Assembly: GCA_964016985.1 (NCBI GenBank)
Contig: OZ024823.1
Span: 112,057,459 to 112,121,458, forward strand
Length of the DNA: 64,000 nucleotides
Source of the DNA: Anodontia alba
Taxonomy: Eukaryota > Mollusca > Bivalvia > Lucinida > Lucinidae
Reading direction: 5' to 3'
In this document: piece after piece, positions 1-10,731 of the stretch
Layout of the letters: each line of letters begins with the position of its first letter
Position numbering within the stretch: position 1 is the stretch's first letter
The notes under the pieces: generated by a model
Databases searched by the model: none
Told to the model about the DNA's origin: nothing
The model's input: the letters and a program-made list of their open reading frames with translations, nothing else
Made by a program: the position numbers and the translations under genes

Positions 1-90
1 CGATTCTGTCTATAGTTAGTTCTGTAAGTCAAGAGTAGAAAATAAAGATAAGACCGAGGATTAAAGTCATGTTTGTACACAACTGAAGTT

Positions 91-567
91 ATAATTGATT
101 AGTGCGAAATGTAATGTAATGTGCAAGACTGCTCACGCCTCCTAGCCCGAGGTTGAACAATATTCTTTTAAAATAATGCCAGATAAACTCTGTGGTCTCA
201 AAGGACCATAAATATAAATAACACCATCACGAAAACATACCTTTATAATTTTGACCCCCTTAAACCCCCTTTTTTTTACAGTAAAACTGGGGTTTACAGG
301 GGTATACAATGTTTCCACCGAGGCGGTTCTAACATGTACCCAAAATCAATGTTTTGAGCAGAAATATAAAAAATGTAGTAATTTTTTATCTTTAAATTTT
401 CCTTTTTGGTTGTAAAATTTTCAATATATTTGAATAGGCGCGTTTTCGTAATGTAAAGAGAAGTACGGGGAGACGTTTTACGGCCGCCACACAGCACAGT
501 ACTTAACATTAACTTCAGTAATGATTCATTCGGAAAGCAAGAATCCTTTGGAAGTAGGAATCGCGGT
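91..567 (+). repeat. Family G repeat, copy 1 (split by A1)
   Basis: The G signature (CTGCTCACGCCTCCTAGCCC, then AAAGGACC, then TACGGGGAGACGTTTTACGG and the CCGCCACACAGCAC end) runs through here, interrupted at 225-453 by MITE A1. Compared with the intact copy near 61.6 kb, the join is at ...CAC|TA..., which makes this a natural filled/empty site pair. No coding potential is seen; the superfamily of G is not recognised. Confidence 0.65.
225..453 (+). mobile_element. Family A hairpin MITE, copy A1
   Basis: Starts CATCACGAAAACATACC and ends GGCGCGTTTTCGTAATG. The left arm of the central hairpin is gone; only the right arm (CACCGAGGCGGTTCTAAC) remains, so the copy is 229 bp instead of about 280. 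It sits inside a G repeat with no visible target duplication. Confidence 0.85.
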
Positions 568-660
568 GTCTGGGATGGGCTGCGGCTTGTGATTATGGCA
601 CTCCCTGGACTTTTTTTCTTACCTTTTTTTTAATAAACGAAAATACCAGTCACTGTTTTA
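545..660 (-). repeat. Family R repeat, minus-strand copy
   Basis: The reverse complement contains GTAAGAAAAAAAGTCC followed by a GGAGTGCC-like block and CACAAGCCGCAGCCC, matching 47221-47285 on the plus strand. This shows that the apparent splice donor at 47223 lies in repetitive sequence. Confidence 0.5.
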
Positions 661-689
661 TTTAGTCTGGTCATGAATAGTTATCGGAA

Positions 690-853
690 ATGTAATTTGA
701 AACACCGCTCAAGTCTTCTGCTCAGGTTGAACGATATCCTATCTCAGTCAAAATAATTCCGAATGAGCTGTCGGGTTCCAAAGGACAAGAAAATATTCAA
801 TATTAAAATGAAGTTCAGGGCGATTTTTTACGGCCGCCACACAGCATTAACTC
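690..853 (+). repeat. Family G repeat, diverged copy 2
   Basis: Shares the GGTTGAACGATA, TTCCAAAGGACAA and TTTTTTACGGCCGCCACAC blocks with the first copy but lacks the MITE insertion. It ends against J1. Confidence 0.55.
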
Positions 854-1036
854 TTTCGGTGCCACATTTCAGGCGTCATTTGTCGTCTGCTTTTCTTTTT
901 TAGCAAACTATCGCTTGAAAAGACGTTTATACGTAAAGTTGAAAGACTGAATGTCAAACAGCGTATGCGCCGTCTCATCTGGATCTACGCTGTTTGCAAA
1001 AGCCAATTATTATCTCCTGTGGCAGTGTAAGAGTTA
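846..1036 (+). mobile_element. Family J MITE, degenerate copy J1
   Basis: Begins TTAACTCTTTCGGTGCC and ends GGCAGTGTAAGAGTTAA. The right half of the stem (GCCGTCTCATCTGGATCTAC then GCTGTTTGC) is clear; the left half is eroded. Confidence 0.5.
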
Positions 1037-1037
1037 A

Positions 1038-1265
1038 ACACCAGCTACAATGAAGACAAGTACATTATAAAAAAGGTGTCTCCTTTAGAAGCAAGACACA
1101 CATTAATTAGATAGCAGACTCAGTTTTCATTAGTCTGTTTACAAAAAGTAATGTATTGTGCAACACTACTCGTTTCTCCTAGTTCCGGGTTGAGCGAAGC
1201 AGAAAATATAAACAGCATTTAAATGAGGTACGAGAAGACGTTGTACGGCCGCCAAACAATACTAA
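1038..1265 (+). repeat. Family G repeat, copy 3
   Basis: Carries the upstream G blocks (CTTTAGAAGCAAGACACACA, GTGCAACACTACTCGTTTCT) and ends with GAAGACGTTGTACGGCCGCC. It abuts D1. Confidence 0.55.
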
Positions 1266-1274
1266 CACCATCTA

Positions 1275-1622
1275 CAGCAGAACTTCAATGGCTCGAACCC
1301 CGATGGCTCGTTTACCTTGGATGAGTCGAACACGTTCTTGAGTCCGCAGGGATTCCCTCCAAATACGATACACGGATAATTTAGGGAGATTTTCTTCTTT
1401 TATCTTGTAAATGTATGCTGTGTGTACTCATTAGAATCGCCTCTGAGGCGATTCTAATGAGTTCACACAGCATACATTTAAAATATAGAACACCGAAAAA
1501 AATATCCCACAATTATCTCCATTGTGCCGCCTGGTGTGGCATTAATAATAGCCTTCCGAGGCTCGAACTACCGCTGTCTCGTTCATGGTCCCAAAGGGGT
1601 TCGAGCCATCGAAGTTAGACTG
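1275..1622 (+). mobile_element. Pogo-like MITE carrying the D hairpin (D1)
   Basis: Ends are CAGCAGAACTTCAATGGCTC on the left and GAGCCATCGAAGTTAGACTG on the right, flanked by TA at 1273-1274 and 1623-1624, which fits a Tc1/mariner-superfamily (pogo-like) MITE. The centre (1412-1485) is a hairpin with arms ATGCTGTGTGTACTCATTAG and its complement, closely related to the family A core although the ends are unrelated. Confidence 0.75.
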
Positions 1623-1712
1623 TATATATAAGCTGAACAGATTCTAGAAGGAGGAAAGCTTCAGAAGAAGAAACACATAAAACAGACATCTCTGTTTAAA
1701 TGGGTCAGTTAT

Positions 1713-1847
1713 CCCTTTCACTCCTTAGTTTCTTAAGTGGAATCTTTTGTCATTGAATTTGGACACGCGCGTTCTGTGGCGTCTGATCTGGGTCTACACT
1801 GTTTGCCAAATATCCCTTTTATGGGACGCTAGGAATAAATGGGTTAA
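1713..1847 (+). mobile_element. Family J MITE, copy J2
   Basis: Left half resembles the CTTTCACTCCTTAGTTTCTT group, while the right half has GGCGTCTGATCTGGGTCTAC and ends TTTTATGGGACGCTAGG...ATGGGTTAA. The mixed ends suggest a recombinant or internally deleted copy. Confidence 0.5.
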
Positions 1848-2189
1848 TTGATTTATATGTTTTATGGTCTTATTCACGATACCGTTCTTACTTTGACGCC
1901 GAATAAATGATTAGGAGGCAAATTAAAGAAGATAAAGGAAATGAAGTTGAATCTGACCTATAAAGGAAAGGTGTAAAGTTATTAATAAAGCAACATTCAT
2001 TTTCAATATTGTGAATATCCATGATAATGGGCAAAAGAAATGAGCTCTTGTATATTATAGATTATTATTTACATATGTTTTCGTAATTCGAACGCTTTTG
2101 CACGAAAACTACAAACGTGAAGTGGTGTTTATGGAGGCGTATATCCAATTTATCTGACATTCTCTGTAGCATAGAATTTAGAGCAATTT

Positions 2190-2245
2190 GCAACCCCAAC
2201 CCCCCTCCCCACCCCCCCCCACACACACACACAACACACACACAC
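2190..2245. repeat. C-rich/CA low-complexity tract
   Basis: A run of C and CCCC blocks followed by CACACA repeats. Confidence 0.8.
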
Positions 2246-2249
2246 CCTA

Positions 2250-2455
2250 AGTAACCAGAATGGACTCAAATGATTGCAGATGAAGCATAAATGTAATCTA
2301 CACTATGATAAAGTATGGGGAGAGGTTTTGCGGTCGCCACACGACACAGCATCAGCTGCAGTGAAATAAAAATAAAAATCTAAAAGGTTGCCTTTGGAAA
2401 CGAAGAACACACAAAAGAACAGAAATCGGAGATTCAGCAAGCCTGAGCTTACATT
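2250..2455 (+). repeat. Family G repeat, copy 4
   Basis: Here the block GTATGGGGAGAGGTTTTGCG is followed by CAGCATCAGCTGCAGTGAAA and GGTTGCCTTTGGAAACGAAG, so it shows the order of G blocks beyond those in copy 1. Confidence 0.55.
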
Positions 2456-2587
2456 ATTCCCATGTACAATATAGAAAAGAAAGAAGTAGACGTGACGTCA
2501 TAAATGGGTGATCATGGACATGTGCGGACAGTAGCGGTCGAAGTAAGGCTGTTCATTAGCATACTCATTTAACACACGGACGGAAAA

Positions 2588-2864
2588 CATTACGAAAACA
2601 CACCTATTCAAATATATTGAAAATTTTACAACCAAAAAAAGGAAAATTTTCAGACAAAAAATTTTGATATTTTTTCATATTTCTGCTCAAAACATAGATT
2701 GTGGGTACTCGTTAGAACCGCCTCGATGAGGCGGTTCTCACGAGTACCCACAATCTATGTTTAGCAAAATTAGAAAAATAATGTGTACCCCTGTAAACCC
2801 CAGTTTTACTATATGAAAGTGGGGTTTAAGGGGGTCTACATTATATAGGTATGTTTCCGTGATG
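2588..2864 (-). mobile_element. Family A hairpin MITE, copy A2
   Basis: Starts CATTACGAAAACACACC and ends ATGTTTCCGTGATG. The full hairpin core is present (about 2682-2771) with one arm mismatch (GGTTCTAAC versus GGTTCTCAC). Length 277 bp. Confidence 0.88.
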
Positions 2865-2929
2865 GCTCTGATCAAATCATGCGAAATTTTGCTCTTTGTC
2901 TATTCCTTGACGATGCATTTTTTCTCTGA

Positions 2930-3110
2930 AGCGACAATTATTCAAAGGAAAATAGTACGCTTTCATGCAGGAGTTTCCTTTAGCTTCAACTTTTACCACT
3001 CTCTTGACAATTGGATGTTATGTTTCCGAACTTTCATCAAAACAGATATTTCATACTTTTGAGACAATTTGCATGAAATGTAAAATCCTGTTTTCTAAGA
3101 AATTAAGAAA
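2930..3110 (+). repeat. Family M repeat, degenerate
   Basis: Contains GACAATTTGCATGAAATGTA and ATCCTGTTTTCTAAGAAA, the M signature, without a clear second arm. Confidence 0.4.
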
Positions 3111-3190
3111 AATATTTCAATATACCGTCTTCTGAAAATTTTACCCAGAGTGCTAAGCGCTAAATGGTTACTTAGCGGCATACATGCTTA

Positions 3191-3304
3191 TCTTTCTTAT
3201 TTCTCTATGAAAACATATGTTGTGAGTACTCATTAGAAGCGCCTTCATAAGGCGCTTCTAATGCCACAACATATGTTTTTTATGGAGAAATAAGAAAAAA
3301 ATAT
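3191..3304 (+). mobile_element. D hairpin module, copy D2
   Basis: A hairpin with TTCTTATTTCTCTATGAAAA, then CATATGTTGTGAGTACTCAT, a GAAGCGCCTT tip and the complementary arm. The flanks (TTCTTATTTCT / GAAATAAGAAAAA) match those around the A core, but no A termini are present. The right arm has lost GAGTA. Confidence 0.7.
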
Positions 3305-3779
3305 CAATACTTTTCGGTTGAAAAAACAACAACAAAAAAACAAACAACTAAAAACATTTTCTGGAGCCCTATGATTAGCTTGGTTTTTACTGTCACTACG
3401 CAAGTCATTTTTTTAGAAATGAATCGTGCAGTGTTTAGCGTTATTCTTGGTAGTGAATATCATTAAATATTTGAACAAATTGGGTTGCTATCAACTGCAT
3501 TATTCCCTTACAGATTATTCCACTTAGAGCAATATAAACCCAGTTTCCTGTCGTTCAAAGTGGCATTGTAATTGGTTTTTAGAGCGTTATTTCCGAAATA
3601 AAAGAGCGCTTATGTAATACACTCGACGGCGCGTCAGATTCAGTGTGTATGTTTATGTCCTATACTCATAAGCTTTTAAGACTAGTCTTCATACATGCAG
3701 TGTCGATACATCTGGTAAAATCAACACATCGGATGAGTCGACGTGAGAAAATTCTTTGTAAAACTGGTTTAAACCCCTA

Positions 3780-3965
3780 GCCCCGCCTCAGTAGTTTTTC
3801 TAATTACGGTTCTAAGGCAGTTCTTTTTTGTTCGTGCATCAGTGGTGTTTTATGTGGTGTTGTTTTTGTTATTGTTTGTTTCTCATCTCTTCTTCTTTTG
3901 GTGTTTGGGAGGGCTGTGCTTCGTAATTGTAGCTTTTTCTAGGTATTGTAATGTCTGCTAGGTCT
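3780..3965 (+). repeat. Family N repeat fragment (N1)
   Basis: Shares TTGTTTCTCATCTCTTCTTC, GGGAGGGCTGTGCTTCGTAA and TTTCTAGGTATTG with copies at 36.1, 50.5 and 57.3 kb. The direction used here is arbitrary. Confidence 0.55.
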
Positions 3966-4199
3966 TTCGCTCTACCAACGTATAAAAAGCCGTTTTTTTA
4001 TGGCGACACGGCAGAATGATTGGCTTTTTCACGAACTTAAGAAACATACATTGCGGTTAGTACCTGGAAGGGTGACCTCGGTATTTGACTTCATGGAAGA
4101 CCCGGCAAACGCTTCATATTTTTAACTGTCAACTTGTTCCGCCCAGGAAAGACTTAGATCGATAAGCAAAGGCTGGTCAATGTGTTTGCTGCCTGCATG
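3966..4199. other. Unassigned stretch with a short repeated block
   Basis: Contains ACATTGCGGTTAGTACCTGG and a GACCCGGCAAACGCTTCAT-like block that recur near 47.65, 48.06 and 48.32 kb. Otherwise nothing recognised. Confidence 0.4.

Positions 4200-4232
<33 letters not shown>
4200..4232. repeat. Poly-A tract
   Basis: About 33 consecutive A. It could be a retroposon tail, but no element body is recognisable upstream. Confidence 0.9.
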
Positions 4233-4234
<2 letters not shown>

Positions 4235-4427
4235 CGGGATCCTTAAATTTGCTATCAACAGAGCTCCAGCGAATACTCAATACAGTCTTAAGAGGTGCGA
4301 ATTAGGATTTGCACACTCTTTGTGCACCTTGTGACTCAAGTTATTCAAAACACACAAAAAAATATTCTGGTAGTCCACATTAGGAAGTTTTCAGTGATTT
4401 ATTTGTTTTAAACACTTAAAATTCATA

Positions 4428-4428
<1 letters not shown>

Positions 4429-4479
<51 letters not shown>
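4429..4479. repeat. (GT)n microsatellite
   Basis: Uninterrupted GT dinucleotides. It produces a poly-Thr-His open frame on the minus strand, which is an artefact. Confidence 0.97.
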
Positions 4480-4481
<2 letters not shown>

Positions 4482-4944
4482 ACTTTCTGCTCTTTGTTGT
4501 TATGCGTATATAGCAATTCACTTACCGAATGATATACATGTATAAGCTGCATGAATTCCTTTCTACGGAAACTGTTCGGATTATTTGTATAAGAAGACCA
4601 TGCATGACATGCACTTGGTTGATTATAAAGTGGACTGTGTGGCATTTGAAGACGAACAGTGGCTTTGTATGTAGATGGAATGTGCATGGACGGTCTATAA
4701 AAGCAAGACTGCACAAACATACTCAACTTCAGCCTGATAGAACTGAAAAAAATGAAATATCCATGAAAAAACAAGATTGTACATACATATGCTGACATAC
4801 ACGGATTCTGCGAGATAGAATTGAAACATTGGTAAAACACCAGCTATAAACCAATGCTAGTCTGTTTACGGACTTATAAATCAAGGTTTGTTATTTTCAT
4901 GTAAGGGATAATGGCCACTTATGTAAATTTAAAGAGTAGAATTT
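4480..4944. other. No feature seen
   Basis: Ordinary AT-rich sequence. Open frames on both strands overlap each other and have no recognisable protein features. Confidence 0.5.
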
Positions 4945-5120
4945 TCGCAGTCGTCTTATACAAAGGACCCAGCTTTTGTGACTTCCTGTTTGTTTTCCTG
5001 CACCCTACTAAAAAGTGACCTAATGTAAATCCAAGGGGAGCAAATTGTTTCCGTTTAAAGTAGACCCCTGTTCAGTAGGGAGGCAAAACTATTTAGCAAA
5101 GTTGCCCTTCCCTGATAGAA
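4945..5120 (+). mobile_element. Family L foldback, copy 1
   Basis: Contains TTGTGACTTCCTGTTTG, GGGGAGCAAATTGTTTCC and GTAGACCCCTGTTCAG, and ends CAAAGTTGCCCTTCCCTG. Confidence 0.55.
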
Positions 5121-5371
5121 GATTCCTTACTCTTAAACCGTCAGCCTGGTAGACAACAAAGTTAAGCGTGTTTTCGTTCCAACATCGATGCAACGTTATG
5201 AGGTCATTGTCACTGTCAAAGTGCTACATACAGGATAATTAGCATTATCTTTGTGATATATTAGTCTGCGCCATGCCTCTGAGCATACGGTATAAATAGT
5301 TCATAATAAATCAATTAACTTTGTCCATGCCATCTGTGGCCAGTCGTTTCCAATCCAATCTTTAAGTGAAC

Positions 5372-5651
5372 CATCACGAAAACGTGCCTATATAATTTTG
5401 ACCCCCTTAAACCCCACTTTTATATAGTAAAACTGGGGTTTACAAGGGTATACATTATTTTTCTTATTTCTGCTCATAACATAGATTGTAGGTACTCGTT
5501 AGAACCGCCTCGCCGAGGCGGTTCTAACGAGTACCCACAATCTATGTTTTGAGCAGAAATATGAAAAATATCAAGAGGTTTTTTATCTGAAAATTTTCTT
5601 TTTTTGGTGGTAAAATTTTCAGCATATTTGAATAGGCGTGTTTTCGTAATG
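5372..5651 (+). mobile_element. Family A hairpin MITE, copy A3
   Basis: A full 280 bp copy: CATCACGAAAACGTGCC at the left, GGCGTGTTTTCGTAATG at the right, hairpin core 5468-5558 with tip CCTCGCCGAGG. It is a good reference copy for the family. Confidence 0.9.
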
Positions 5652-5659
5652 AAATAAAA

Positions 5660-5878
5660 GAGCCGGAGCCCGTATTTACCACATGATTGCATGTGGGTCC
5701 AGCGAAGACTCAGACGTGCCTGAGCATCCAAAGCCTTCGTTGTCCACTTGAAGACGTTTTCAAGTATTGCCTAACCACTGAGTACCCTGCAAAAACTCTG
5801 ATAAGACTGCGCGGATGCAAAGGCTTATCTTAGTCTTCAGTGGGCGCATATGCAATATTGTTGGAAATACTGTGCCAG
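5660..5878 (+). mobile_element. Family K MITE, copy K1
   Basis: Begins GAGCCGGAGCCCG and ends GGAAATACTGTGCC; internal AGACTGCGCGGATGCAAAGG and CTTCAGTGGGCGCATATGC. It starts only a few bases after the A3 end. Confidence 0.6.
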
Positions 5879-6489
5879 TTTCTAAACATGGACCAGTTGA
5901 TCGTATTTAACTCATTTTAGACTGAGTAACCACCCCACGCCCCCTTCCCCACCCCCGCCCTACACACACACACTGTATATTGGGAGAGTCGAATTTCAGT
6001 TTTAGGTATGTTAGAGACTATGTGGTTTAGTGCTTTGTGACTGTGACATTTCATGGGTATCATTGCTTATATTTTAGATATTCCTAGAGAAACTGGTTAA
6101 ACGATATGCAAACAGTTGAGACAGACAGTAAGCGTAAATCTAAACATTTCTGCTATCCTCTTTAATTGCACGACGATGAGTCGGGATGCAGATTCCTTGT
6201 CGGTTCAATCCTAAGCTTATGTCTGAGCTTAATCACCTGTGGTCAGAGTGCTTGTGGTTTTCTTTTGCCCTGATTTTCGATTTGTAGTCGTCATCTTTAT
6301 TTCATCATAAAGTTTATATGTTTTTTGTTTTACTTTGTTGATACACTAATGTGTTAGCAAGCCCCAACACAGACCGAACACGAGACTAGCTCAAGTCAAA
6401 TGTGACTAAACGTATTGTTATTTTTTTATATATAAAGATTATTGTCTTTGATAAAGACAGAATAAGGACACTGAAACAAAGGTAATATT
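5879..6489. other. No gene seen
   Basis: Holds a short C/CA-rich tract near 5935-5975 and otherwise unassigned AT-rich sequence. Confidence 0.5.
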
Positions 6490-6570
6490 AACATGCTAAG
6501 ATTGAGAAGCACTGGTCACTGTGAAGCATTGGTCACTAGTGACCAGTGCTCCATAATCTTAACATGTTAA
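6490..6570. repeat. Imperfect palindrome
   Basis: AACATGCTAAGATT at the left pairs with AATCTTAACATGTT at the right, with the tip GGTCACTAGTGACC. No other copy is seen in the window. Confidence 0.6.
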
Positions 6571-6632
6571 CATTGTCTTGGTTTTATTGTAGTGTCTATA
6601 TAAGGAGAATTATTAAAAATATAACTTTAGTC

Positions 6633-6818
6633 GGGGTTTACAGGGGTATACATTATTTTTCCTATTTCTATTAAAAAATTCGGCAAGGCAGTTCAAACGA
6701 GTACCCACAATTTATGTTTTGAGCAGAAATATGAAAAATATCAGAATCTTTATCTGAAAACTTTCAGTTTTTGGTGGTAAAATTTTCAGTATATTTGAAA
6801 AGGCATGTTTTCGTAATG
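6633..6818 (+). mobile_element. Family A MITE, left-truncated copy A4
   Basis: Enters at the CGGGGTTTACAGGGGTATAC block and ends GGCATGTTTTCGTAATG. The left arm of the core is reduced to AAATTCGGCAAGGC; the right arm is intact. Confidence 0.75.
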
Positions 6819-6894
6819 GTCAGATTAGTTTGTGATCGCAGCAACTGTCGTAAAGGAGAATGGGTACGCTTGATACATTTTCCGCCATTTTTGA

Positions 6895-7100
6895 CAAGAA
6901 AGTACATTTTGTGACTTCGTTTTTTCCTTAGTACACCAGTCCCCTTCTGAAAAGCGGTCTGACCTAAAAGGGGAGGGGGGACGGCGGGGGGTGGGTGGTG
7001 GAGGGGAGGGAGATTTCGCTTCGTTGGAATAAATTCGTTTTGTTTAGAGTAAACCCTTTTCGGATATGAAGGAAGCAAAAACAATTTTGACAAACCTTCG
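6895..7100 (-). mobile_element. Family L foldback, degenerate copy 2
   Basis: TTTTGTGACTTCG and GTAAACCCTTTTCGGATATG resemble L. The middle is replaced by a G-rich tract (6968-7012). Confidence 0.4.
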
Positions 7101-7544
7101 AGGACGAAATACTTCCTCACCCGCTACGTTTACATAGTATGTGCTTTCATGTCGTTTGGGAGAATTGGTCTGGTACATTACACGTGAAAAGGGAGTACCG
7201 CTTAAAGCTCTCCTAGTGGGCATGATGGATGTTGCAGTTTTCATTATTCCTCAGGCACAGACTAAATCAAATCAAGTATGCTCTTTTCTATATTTATGTT
7301 TTAATCAAGCTTATTTCTTAAAGGTGCATGTTTGCGCAAAATTTCTTAAAGTACATGGAGTGTTAAACACGCAAATATAGAAGTACCATTACGCAGAAAA
7401 GGCCTCCGTTACAAACATGAAATTGTTTTTTTTTAGAAAACAAGTTAAAAGGAGAATGTAACGTTTAACAATTCTTCTGCAATCTTTTGAAAGACTTTAA
7501 ACGCTGTCTTGGTTCTTTCATCATTGATTTATGGAGCGGCCAAC

Positions 7545-7862
7545 ATTCACAGAATTATGACAAATAATAGTTCTGCTTGAATGCGGAATGAACGCTTTGA
7601 CCGAGTAGAATCAACAATTACTAATTTTAAGTCAAACTCAGTTTAGGCGATAAATGAACTTAACTGTTTACTCTTTCTGTTATGTTAGTTCTCTGATAAA
7701 TCAAACTTTACAATTCATCGAGACAACAATTCTCAACAATTCTTAGAACTGTGATAATCATTTAGGTAAACACCTTTTAGTGTAATTTGTAGTGATCAAT
7801 TATTGCTGATAAGGCTTCATGAGATTATGTCTGTTCCTTTTGCATAGAGCGTATAATTATGG
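7545..7862 (+). repeat. Family Q repeat, copy 1 (empty site for A14)
   Basis: Aligns along its whole length with 37256-37550 plus 37763-37775 (for example TTTGACCGAGTAGAATCAA, TTCATCGAGACAA, GTGATAATCATTTAGGTAAA). Here AGAGCGTATAATTATGG is continuous, whereas the other copy has a family A element at that point. Confidence 0.75.
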
Positions 7863-7863
7863 A

Positions 7864-7865
<2 letters not shown>

Positions 7866-7915
<50 letters not shown>
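7866..7915. repeat. (GT)n microsatellite
   Basis: About 25 GT units, directly after the end of Q copy 1. Confidence 0.97.
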
Positions 7916-7916
<1 letters not shown>

Positions 7917-7930
7917 GAGGGGTTGGTGGG

Positions 7931-8050
7931 GTCAGAAAACGTACCTTCGAACATGTGCGCCATGAGAAGATTCAGATTAGCCTGCAGGATGATTTTAGTC
8001 TTCGTTTGGTGCACACGTTCGAAGGTATGTTTTCTCATGTTGTGGCTTTT
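7931..8050 (+). mobile_element. Family F MITE, short copy F1
   Basis: GTCAGAAAACGTACCTTCGA at the left and TTCGAAGGTATGTTTTCTCA at the right, 120 bp in total. Only one stem (GAAGATTCAGATTAGCCTGC) is left, so this is an internally deleted copy. Confidence 0.65.
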
Positions 8051-8091
8051 AACATATGCAGTGCATTCTCTGTAGTTATTTAGATGGAGCA

Positions 8092-9140
8092 ATGATACAT
8101 ACTGACAACATTCTTGAATGGCATATTGCTTTCTGCCACTCTAACAGGCGATATATCCTGGATATGTCTTTTTTACTGTAATATAGGTCATAGCTCAAAA
8201 TATAGATCACAATGATCTATCTATGGTTTATGATACATTTTTGTCATGGATGTATGTACACATCGGATCTGATCTGCCTCTGCCAAACTTTACAGGACAC
8301 AGACAGGACAAATATTTTCTTAAATATAGTCAGGGTTTAACACAGGTCAGCCAAATAGTACAGAAGATTTGTATAGAGAATTTGTTTCTCTAATGCGAGT
8401 CAAAGGTCAAAATATAGGTCACATTGACATACTTATGGTATGCGGTATGTTGTATTAACTAGATGTGACCCACCGGTTTTGTTCAGCCTAGGCAAAAATG
8501 TGGATGGACAGACAGACAGTTTGATGCACTGTAAAATTACTACTGGGCTGATGCAAATGGGGATCCCGAATAAACTCATTTTATTATTTCTCTTATTCTC
8601 TTAACCAAGATAAGTCTTCAACATTCATCTTTTAGCATTTAGCTTGTACTTTTGTAAAGTTAAAACATTCTTACACTTAACAGTGCGCAAGTCTGTCTTT
8701 CAGACCATTAAAACCAATTAAATATTAAATGGCATATTCTTTTGCATCGACGTGCTATCAGATACTTGTACAAGATTAGGCATAAAACAATTAATGTTGC
8801 AAGAGGTTTTATTGCCTGTGTAATTCACTTCAGTGTAGCACATTTGTCATGGATACTCCTCGAAAAGTGCAACTTACCCAATTTTACTTCCCTCGAGTAT
8901 AACACAAAAAGACATTAACAGTCAATTTTATTTGACAAGATAACTTACTGTAACTAAGAGTAGACCTTCCATGTCCAGTCGGTTGAGATGTTTTGATGGC
9001 TGTGCACCTAATCCAATCAAGATGCCAATAAATGGTCGTTGTAAATGCATCAACAGCTTTGGCACACTCAGTAAAATTAATCTTCAAGTACTACGACTTT
9101 TAACAGATGGGTAAATCTTGCTTTTGTGTGTCTGAAAATC
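8092..9140. other. No gene seen
   Basis: AT-rich sequence with a few short repeated phrases (AAAATATAGGTCACA, GGACAGACAGACAG) and no convincing open frame or splice-site pair. Confidence 0.5.
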
Positions 9141-9144
9141 ACAT

Positions 9145-9345
9145 TATAGGGATCAAACATGGTTTTTCATGCATTAACATTCGGCAGGTCCCGTGGGAGG
9201 TGTTGAAAACCGAGGCCGAAGGCCGCGGTTTTCAACACCTCCCAAGGGACCTGGAGAATATAAATGCAAAACGCATGTTCGATCGCTATTATTGCATAAA
9301 ACCTGAAAACATTTGCTATATTTCGCGTTTTTTCTTGCACTGTTT
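9145..9345. repeat. Long imperfect palindrome
   Basis: The core arms GGTCCCGTGGGAGGTGTTGA (9188-9207) and TCAACACCTCCCAAGGGACC meet at a GAGGCCGAAGGCC tip. The outer flanks also pair loosely (GGGATCAAACATG / CATGTTCGATC), so the whole is a foldback of about 200 bp. Confidence 0.65.
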
Positions 9346-9429
9346 CGCCTTTTCACAGATGTCGCGCGAACGGACTATGCTCGTTCTAGGGCAGGGCAGT
9401 ATACATCTCGTGACGGCAGCAATTCTGTG

Positions 9430-9540
9430 GCCCCGGTACGAGCATATTAAAAGTTACGTAGCCGTGCATTAACAGCGTGTGAATTGCCTTGTTAATACAC
9501 GGCTTTTCGCCGATTAATGCACGGCTGTTAATAACGTGCG
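9430..9540. repeat. Inverted repeat GTGCATTAACAG
   Basis: AGCCGTGCATTAACAGCGTG and TAATGCACGGCTGTTAATAA are inverted copies around GTTAATACACGGC. Probably a foldback element fragment. Confidence 0.45.
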
Positions 9541-9994
9541 ACACTGCTTTGTATGCAATAATGATGTTTTAGAATGGACTATATGGAAAGTAGAGTGCTA
9601 ATCAGAAAATGTCCTCTTGAAATGTTATCCCAAAAACACAGCATAGATTTCAGTAAGAAAAAAAGAGCAGCTAAAATGTATTAATTATACACAAACACCA
9701 CGTACAATTATAACGTATTATAGTTTCGTAAAATAGTACTCCAAGAGTTTACTAGTGATTTTATTATAATAGAGCGTTTAAGTTGTATGGAATGATCCTG
9801 CATTTTGACTCGAATAGATACGTTATCAATATCATTGATAAAATACCACATACAATTACAAATGCCTGAAAGGTTTGGCTAACACGTTATTCCACCGATT
9901 AAGCACCTACTTTTAAAACAACATTTGTTTTGGAAAGTGAATAAATAATGGAACTGCTCATGCGTTGACATTCTGACAAATGCATAAGAAACCT

Positions 9995-10219
9995 GGGTCC
10001 AGTTGTTTAAAGCATCGTCAGCTTAATGAGCTCATTAGTGGTCAAACTTTTAATTGATTCAGTAAGTACAAATTCACAGGTATTTTTACAGACAAATGTG
10101 AGTAGCTATTGCATGCACATTTTTTTTCAGCAAAAATATTAGCATATATGCCATATTTAATGATCAAAGATATAACGATACGTTAACTAACGACATCGTT
10201 AGGTTTGAACAACTGGGCA
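9995..10219 (+). mobile_element. Family B MITE, copy B1
   Basis: Ends GGGTCCAGTTGTTTAAAGC and TTTGAACAACTGGGC. The inner GCTTAATGAGCTCATTA and the AACGATACGTTAACTAACGA block are diverged from B3 and B4. Confidence 0.7.
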
Positions 10220-10278
10220 CAGAAAAATATATTGCTCTTGCCAAACAATCACATTGCCATAAGAGTTATTTGGATATA

Positions 10279-10586
10279 CAGTTGACTCTCGTTATCTCGA
10301 ACTCGCTTATCTCGAATAATCGCTTATCTCGAAATGAAATTCTGCTCCCTGTTTTAACATGGAAATCTAAGAACAGGTAAAAAAATATTGTGGAAAAAAA
10401 GAGAAATTGCTCAACAATATTTTCACTATATTTCTAACTTCAGGAGTCAAATTACATATTCATTTGTTAAATGCCGCTGTTCAATTTATTGTTTTCCTCA
10501 CTTCTGCAACTCTGATATTTCGAGGTACGGATATCTCGAAGTTTTTCAAAGAGTCCCTTGGAATTCGAGATAACGAGAGTCGACTG
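10279..10586 (+). mobile_element. Family C Tigger-type MITE, copy C1
   Basis: Ends CAGTTGACTCTCGTTATCTC and GAGATAACGAGAGTCGACTG, flanked by TA on both sides. The hairpin core is collapsed compared with C4 and C5. Confidence 0.85.
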
Positions 10587-10731
10587 TATTTACGCTTCTC
10601 ACAGATCATCATGTATATTTCTAAAAGCTATTCCAGGCATCTTTTTTTATCAAACATGTACCTGGCTTCTATACCAGCAATTTAGTCTCCCAAAACTGTT
10701 GAGTCGCCTTATCGCTGTTTTATATAAAATA

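Noticed and set aside
4391..4840. 149-residue minus-strand open frame
   Set aside because: Part of it is a poly-Thr-His run from the GT microsatellite; overlapping frames on the other strand are just as long and no domain is seen.
9107..9472. 121-residue open frame
   Set aside because: It crosses both arms of a palindrome, which tends to keep frames open by symmetry; no protein feature.
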